DNA from: Pseudomonadota bacterium
Lineage (GTDB): Bacteria; Pseudomonadota; Alphaproteobacteria; Rhizobiales; Tepidamorphaceae
Length of the DNA stretch: 64,000 nt
Assembly (NCBI GenBank): GCA_023458595.1
Contig: JAEWYT010000057.1
Coordinates: 70,775-134,774, forward strand
Direction: 5' to 3'
In this document: one piece after another, positions 60,085 to 64,000 of the stretch
Layout: each line of letters begins with the position of its first letter
Numbering within the stretch: the stretch's first letter is position 1
Notes under the pieces: model-generated
The model's input: only the letters and a program-made list of their open reading frames with translations
The model's database searches: none
Told to the model about the DNA's origin: nothing
Position numbers and translations under genes: made by a program

Positions 60085-61225
60085 CCTCAACCATCGCTTG
60101 ACGACGCGCGACGTATTCGCGGGCCTTGTTGAAGGAATCGGGCGCGATTCCGAGGGCTTCGACCGCCTGTACGGTATCGATCGCGCCGCGTTCTACAGCA
60201 CCCATTATCTGTCGTGTAAAACTGAAACCAAGTTCGCTTAGTCGAATCTTTGTAAAGTCGGGTCCTCTTTCGCCTTGTATCTTTCTGGTAGGCTTCACAT
60301 CCCAGCGAAATTGATTGGAGAAGCCATTTGGAGCCAGCCGCATATGCTCCAATCGAAGGGCGAGAACAATCCGGCTCATTTTGAGTCGACGAGCCCAGCG
60401 ATCTATGTCGCTGGGATCCCATGCAACCGGATTGTTCGGCCATACTGGCAGAATTTCGCGCAGCGCATCGGTCGGCAATAAGAATGCGGCCGCAAATCGA
60501 TTACAGAACTGTTCGACTGAATTCCCTCTGCCATGATCAGATACGCCCGGCTTTCGTAGCAACAGGTGGCAGTATTCATGCCATAGAGTGAAACATTTAG
60601 CTAAATCAGATGCTTCATCCTTATTAATTACAACAGTCGGGGAATTCTTGGATTCATAGAGGCTAAACCCACGCCCATCGCTTACAGGGAACTTGGCTTG
60701 GAAAACGTAGACCCCAACATTTTCAAGATGCGCGCGCCAACGTCCGAATGCCTCTTGCTGTGTCCAAGAAAGTTGCTCTTGAACAGATACCCCTATACGC
60801 CGCCTTTCCCGCTCACCAGCTTGTCCAGGGTCTTCGCTGAAAGACACCGTTGGTAACGTTGGCGGCACAAATTCTTCATCATCTGCGACGACCCGTTCTA
60901 ATTGGAAAAGCCAAGTCCGTATCGTGCTTAGCGCAACTTTGAAGTCAAAAGTATGGCCGCCACTATCTCTGCTGCCGAGAGTACGGAAGTCCGTTGGATC
61001 GGAAGGGGTTTCCGGCGGATTTTCGAGAAACAATGTGGCTTGCGGAAGTTGATATTGCGCAGAAAATTTTTCAAACAACGTAATGGTCGGCTCACGATCC
61101 TCATTTTCGTAACCGAGAAGGTCGCGAACGCTAATACCTAACCGTTTCGCGGCCTGTTCTTCGTCAAGGCCGCGAAATTTTCTTGCCCACCTAAGAACGT
61201 TCCCTTTGACAGGGACATTCGTCAT
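60074..61225 (-). CDS. XRE-family regulator fused to ImmA/IrrE metallopeptidase (COG2856)
   Basis: 383 aa from ATG at 61225. N-terminal HTH_XRE (LRWARKFRGLDEEQAAKRLGISVRDLLGYENEDREPTITLFEKFS), a helical middle, and an ImmA/IrrE peptidase domain with the zinc motif LWHEYCHLLL (HExxH) and FAAAFLLPTDAL. Such proteins are typical antitoxins or repressors for DUF4411 PIN toxins. Its ATG overlaps the stop of the IS1595 transposase (ATGA), so translation is coupled to the transposase. Codon use is AT-rich versus core genes. Confidence 0.92.
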   Translation of the reverse strand: MTNVPVKGNVLRWARKFRGLDEEQAAKRLGISVRDLLGYENEDREPTITLFEKFSAQYQLPQATLFLENPPETPSDPTDFRTLGSRDSGGHTFDFKVALSTIRTWLFQLERVVADDEEFVPPTLPTVSFSEDPGQAGERERRRIGVSVQEQLSWTQQEAFGRWRAHLENVGVYVFQAKFPVSDGRGFSLYESKNSPTVVINKDEASDLAKCFTLWHEYCHLLLRKPGVSDHGRGNSVEQFCNRFAAAFLLPTDALREILPVWPNNPVAWDPSDIDRWARRLKMSRIVLALRLEHMRLAPNGFSNQFRWDVKPTRKIQGERGPDFTKIRLSELGFSFTRQIMGAVERGAIDTVQAVEALGIAPDSFNKAREYVARRQAMVEGVE

Positions 61226-62169
61226 GCAAACGAGTCCCGGTACATAAGTCTCCGCCCGACAGTACCACAAAGAGCATTGATCGCACGCTCGTTATCACCA
61301 ACCCCTAAAGATACCCGGTTGTTGTAGCGGAAATCGAACTCCGCCAAGTAGCGATGCAGGTGCTTCTCTGCGCAGTGCTGATAGACGCCGCGCATGCCCC
61401 TCTTGAAAAGGCTGAAATAGCTTTCCAGCGTGTTCACGTGGACGTCGCCACGGACGTATTCCTTCTTGCTGTGATCGACCATGTGATGGTCGGCGACCGG
61501 CAACCCGCCCCGGCGATAGTAGGGGGCCGTGTCCGTCATCAGGCGGCTCTCGCGAGAGACGTTCTCGGAAATCTGCGTCTCGACCGTATGGCGCGTGATG
61601 GACGCGATGTGGATAGAGCGGATAGAGCCGCCGCGCTCGACCAGAGCCAGCACCTTGTGTTTGTGCCAGCCTCCCTTGCCCTTGGACCAGTTCTTCTTGC
61701 GGCCGATGAACGTCTCGTCAGCCTCGACCGTTTTGCCCTCGCCGCCGAGCGGGGAAAGCTCCTTGGAGCGCATGGCCTCGCGGATACGGTGGGCCATGAA
61801 CCACGCGGTCTTGTACTGGACCTCCAGAATGCGGTGCAGCTGATGGGCGCTGATACCCTTCTTGGAAGAGCAGAGCAGGTACACGGCCTGTAGCCACTTG
61901 TGCAGCGGCACATGGCTGGACGCGAACACGGTGCCGACGCGGACCGTGAACTGCTTCCGACAGGCCTTCACGCCGCACTTGTAGAGGCCAAACCGCTCGA
62001 CGCCTCCCGGGTTCTTCTTGGACGGCTTGGAGCGGACGCCTTCGAGCTTGTAGTGCTTATCGGAGTTGCCGCAATGCGGGCATACCGGTCCGTTCGGCCA
62101 GAGCACCTCTTCAAGATGCTCGAAAGCCGCCTTCTCGTCGTGGAAGTAGGGCCGGTTCAGAACGGACAT
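61222..62169 (-). CDS. IS1595-family transposase
   Basis: 315 aa. N-terminal zinc ribbon (CPHCGNSDKHYKL then YKCGVKACRKQF), followed by the helical region FASSHVPLHKWLQAVYLL typical of the family. The DDE/DDN-type catalytic domain has VEADETFIGRKK, MTDTAPYYRR and NTLESYFSLFKRGMRGVYQH. Full length with no disruption, so possibly active. Its 3' end overlaps the XRE-ImmA start by four bases. IS1595 elements are known to carry passenger genes, which fits this layout. Confidence 0.93.
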   Translation of the reverse strand: MSVLNRPYFHDEKAAFEHLEEVLWPNGPVCPHCGNSDKHYKLEGVRSKPSKKNPGGVERFGLYKCGVKACRKQFTVRVGTVFASSHVPLHKWLQAVYLLCSSKKGISAHQLHRILEVQYKTAWFMAHRIREAMRSKELSPLGGEGKTVEADETFIGRKKNWSKGKGGWHKHKVLALVERGGSIRSIHIASITRHTVETQISENVSRESRLMTDTAPYYRRGGLPVADHHMVDHSKKEYVRGDVHVNTLESYFSLFKRGMRGVYQHCAEKHLHRYLAEFDFRYNNRVSLGVGDNERAINALCGTVGRRLMYRDSFA

Positions 62170-62220
62170 TTCTTAAATTACTCAATCCCTTAGTTCCTAT
62201 CTAAAAATGCAGGAGCTAAG

Positions 62221-62240
62221 TCTGGTTTGTCAAGTACATA
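62221..62240. repeat. Right inverted repeat of the island
   Basis: tctggtttgtcaagtacata; 18/20 complementary to the left repeat. Together with 62241-62247 it forms a local palindrome (ctggttt...aaaccag). Confidence 0.65.
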
Positions 62241-62377
62241 AACCAGAGAGCCTTCTACGAAAACGAAACTGGGAACTAGCGTCAGGCGCCCCCGCGACCA
62301 CGCGCCCCCTTCCCCCCGTCCCCCGCTCTGCTATACAGGACGCACGTCGCAATCGCTTCGAATCCCGGGGGAGCCCA

Positions 62378-62647
62378 ATGGCCGCAGAGACCGAGACCCA
62401 CAACGACATGAAGGCGCACATGGAGTCCTACAAGGGCTTCGTGCAGATCACCGTGCTCACCGTCGCCTTCTGCATCTCGATCGTCGTCATGCTGGCGGTC
62501 GGCCATGCCGGGTCGTGGGGGCTCGCCGGCCTCGGCACGTTCCTCGCCATCGTCGGCGCCGTCGTCGGCTTCGTCATGAACGGCTCGCCGATCCCGATCG
62601 CCGGCTTCACCCTCCTCATCCTCGTCCTCAAGCTGCTGATCGGGTGA
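62378..62647 (+). CDS. aa3-type cytochrome c oxidase subunit IV
   Basis: 89 aa; ATG at 62378 with gggggag upstream. The pattern DMKAHMESYKGFVQITVLTVAFCISIVVMLAVGHA is the alphaproteobacterial COX4_pro_2 family, with one long transmembrane segment and two further hydrophobic helices. It is an accessory subunit of the aa3 terminal oxidase. In many alphaproteobacteria this gene sits immediately upstream of pntA, as it does here (85-bp gap), far from the other cox genes. Confidence 0.88.
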   Translation: MAAETETHNDMKAHMESYKGFVQITVLTVAFCISIVVMLAVGHAGSWGLAGLGTFLAIVGAVVGFVMNGSPIPIAGFTLLILVLKLLIG

Positions 62648-62732
62648 GTGGCGTAGCCACCTTCCAACGAGGCAGTAGATGACTGGCCGGCCGGCAGACG
62701 GCCGGCCCCGTTCCGGGGGTCAGGAGACGGGC

Positions 62733-63920
62733 ATGAAGATCGCCGTTCCAGCGGAATCCGACAAGGCCGAGCCGCGCGTCGCCGCGACGCCGGAGACGGT
62801 GAAGAAGTTCATCGGCCTCGGCGCCGAGGTCACCGTGCAGGCCGGCGCCGGCGAGGCCTCGCGCTATCCCGACGCCGACTACAGGGACGCCGGCGCGGCG
62901 ATCGCCAAGACCGCCGACGCGACCGTGAAGGACGCCGACATCGTGCTGCGCGTGCGCCGCCCGTCCGCCGCCGAGCTGAAGAAGACGAAGGCCGGCGCGA
63001 TCGTCGTCGCCATCATGGACCCCTACGGCAACGAGGCGGCGCTGAAGGAGATGGCGGAGGCCGGCGTGTCCGGCTTCGCCATGGAGCTGATGCCGCGCAT
63101 CACCCGCGCGCAGGTGATGGACGTGCTGTCCTCCCAGGCGAACCTCGCCGGCTACCGCGCCGTGATCGATGCCGCGGCCGAATACGACCGCGCCTTCCCG
63201 ATGATGATGACGGCGGCCGGCACCGTGCCCGCCGCGCGCGTCTTCGTCATGGGCGTCGGCGTCGCCGGCCTGCAGGCGATCGCGACCGCGCGGCGCCTCG
63301 GCGCGGTGGTGACGGCGACCGACGTGCGCCCCGCCGTCAAGGAGCAGGTCGCCTCGCTCGGGGCGAAGTTCATCGCCGTCGAGGACGAGGAGTTCAAGCA
63401 GGCCGAGACGGCCGGCGGCTACGCCAAGGAGATGTCGAAGGAATACCAGGCCAAGCAGGCGGCGCTGGTGGCCGAGCACATCGCCAAGCAGGACATCGTC
63501 ATCACCACGGCGCTGATCCCCGGACGGCCCGCGCCGAAGCTCGTGACGAAGAAGATGGTCGAGAGCATGAAGCCCGGCTCCATCCTGGTCGACCTCGCGG
63601 TGGAGCGCGGCGGCAACGTCGAGGGGGCCGAGCCCGGCAAGGTGGCCGAGGTCGGCGCGGTGAAGATCATCGGCCACCTGAACGTGCCCGGCCGGCTCGC
63701 GGCGTCCGCCTCGGCGCTCTACGCGCGCAACCTCTTCGCCTTCGTCGAGGCCACCATGGTCGACAAGGAGAGACAAGCGCTCGCCGTCAACTGGGACGAC
63801 GAACTCGTCAAGGCGACCGTGCTGACCCGCGACGGGGCGGTCGTGCATCCGTCCTTCTCCGGCCCGTCCGCATCCGGCGCGGCCACATCCGGCGCGGCCG
63901 CATCAAAAGGGGGAGACTGA
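62733..63920 (+). CDS. pntA: NAD(P) transhydrogenase subunit alpha, part 1
   Basis: 395 aa from ATG at 62733 (caggaga ribosome binding site). NAD(H)-binding domain I of proton-translocating transhydrogenase: MKIAVPAESDKAEPRVAATPETVKKF, with ALNxxAxxPxxxGxxxR-like features, and the Rossmann motif VMGVGVAGLQAIATARRLGAVVTATD. Followed 3 bases later by the next pnt gene. The alphaproteobacterial split arrangement (pntAA, pntAB, pntB) transfers hydride between NADH and NADP+ driven by the proton gradient. Confidence 0.94.
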   Translation: MKIAVPAESDKAEPRVAATPETVKKFIGLGAEVTVQAGAGEASRYPDADYRDAGAAIAKTADATVKDADIVLRVRRPSAAELKKTKAGAIVVAIMDPYGNEAALKEMAEAGVSGFAMELMPRITRAQVMDVLSSQANLAGYRAVIDAAAEYDRAFPMMMTAAGTVPAARVFVMGVGVAGLQAIATARRLGAVVTATDVRPAVKEQVASLGAKFIAVEDEEFKQAETAGGYAKEMSKEYQAKQAALVAEHIAKQDIVITTALIPGRPAPKLVTKKMVESMKPGSILVDLAVERGGNVEGAEPGKVAEVGAVKIIGHLNVPGRLAASASALYARNLFAFVEATMVDKERQALAVNWDDELVKATVLTRDGAVVHPSFSGPSASGAATSGAAASKGGD

Positions 63921-63923
63921 GCC

Positions 63924-64000
63924 ATGGCGGGGCTGACACCCGAGGAAGCCGTCCAGCGGGCCGAGGCGCTCGCCGCGAAGGCGCAGCGCGCGGCCGACCC
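63924..64000 (+). CDS. pntAB: NAD(P) transhydrogenase subunit alpha, part 2 (partial)
   Basis: Only 25 codons lie inside the window: MAGLTPEEAVQRAEALAAKA, Ala-rich and acidic as in the N-terminus of alpha-2. The start follows the previous stop by three bases. Assigned mainly from operon order; the transmembrane part lies outside. Confidence 0.65.
   Translation, partial: MAGLTPEEAVQRAEALAAKAQRAAD

Larger units (their letters stand above)
58391..62240. mobile_element. IS1595-family transposon-like island with passenger genes
   Basis: An AT-richer block bounded by 20-bp imperfect inverted repeats: tatgcacttggcaaaccaga at 58391-58410 and its complement form at 62221-62240 (18 of 20 positions). 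It contains an IS1595 transposase at the right end, an XRE-ImmA gene, a DUF4411 PIN gene, a Cas2-like gene, DUF2188 and two or three very small genes. The right terminus may extend to 62252 (ggctctctgg read inward), which the left end does not match. I see no 8-bp target duplication, so the exact ends are uncertain. Confidence 0.65.

Noticed and set aside
58383..62248. 8-bp target duplication at the island ends
   Set aside because: tggatgat on the left and aaccagag on the right do not match, so no duplication is claimed.

Overview
The window is high-GC DNA from an alphaproteobacterium, most likely of the Hyphomicrobiales (Rhizobiales). The main clue is a complete acpXL-fabZ-fabF-fabF-adh-lpxXL type cluster for very-long-chain-acyl lipid A. 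Supporting clues are CpdR, a GapR/DUF2312 protein, a DUF1244-formylglutamate amidohydrolase-DUF2312 neighbourhood, an MmgR/alpha-r8-like small RNA, intracellular PhaZ, the split pntA genes with an aa3-oxidase subunit IV gene, and alphaproteobacterial CsgH. I cannot name the genus.

Layout. 0-8 kb: the end of galE, a secreted DUF459/SGNH protein and gltB-gltD (minus). 8.6-11.6 kb: a bufferin-type RiPP operon with two secreted Cys-rich precursors, an MNIO (DUF692) enzyme, a DUF2063 partner and a DoxX protein. 11.7-18.7 kb: threonine aldolase, a 402-bp palindromic repeat element, a small heat-shock gene with a sigma-32-like promoter, a lysophospholipase-like hydrolase, HisN, an MFS transporter, an MmgR-like sRNA and an N-formylglutamate amidohydrolase. 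18.7-19.9 kb: cpdR, then a lower-GC two-gene module (66-aa protein plus ADP-ribosyltransferase-like protein). 19.9-26.1 kb: the lipid A very-long-chain cluster, all minus, in which one ketosynthase has lost its active-site Cys. 26.3-35 kb: tRNA-Val, rpmJ, a TPR protein, pyk, DUF1036, glycerate kinase, an EamA permease, a second formylglutamate amidohydrolase-like gene, DUF1244, GapR-like and DUF882. 35-43 kb: L,D-transpeptidase, sigma-54 response regulator, PepF, an ABC1/UbiB kinase and LOG.

43-54 kb is more accessory: an IS3 OrfA remnant, a P2-type ATPase, two LysR regulators, a run of exported envelope proteins (PliG-like, Tat-type L,D-transpeptidase, a DUF992-LysM multidomain protein) and a cupin-SDR-tautomerase operon. 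54-58 kb: GST and divergent phaZ (with an inverted repeat between them), then a curli locus (curlin, CsgH, curlin). 58.4-62.2 kb is an AT-richer island bounded by 20-bp imperfect inverted repeats. It encodes an IS1595-family transposase whose stop overlaps an XRE-ImmA gene, a DUF4411 PIN toxin-like gene, a Cas2-like protein and small proteins. I read it as an IS1595-type transposon with passenger genes. The window closes with aa3-oxidase subunit IV and the start of the pnt transhydrogenase operon.

The most interesting items are the IS1595-linked passenger island, the 66-aa/ART-like pair, the MmgR-like sRNA sharing a promoter-region motif with phaZ, the bufferin operon and the chain-length-factor-like ketosynthase.
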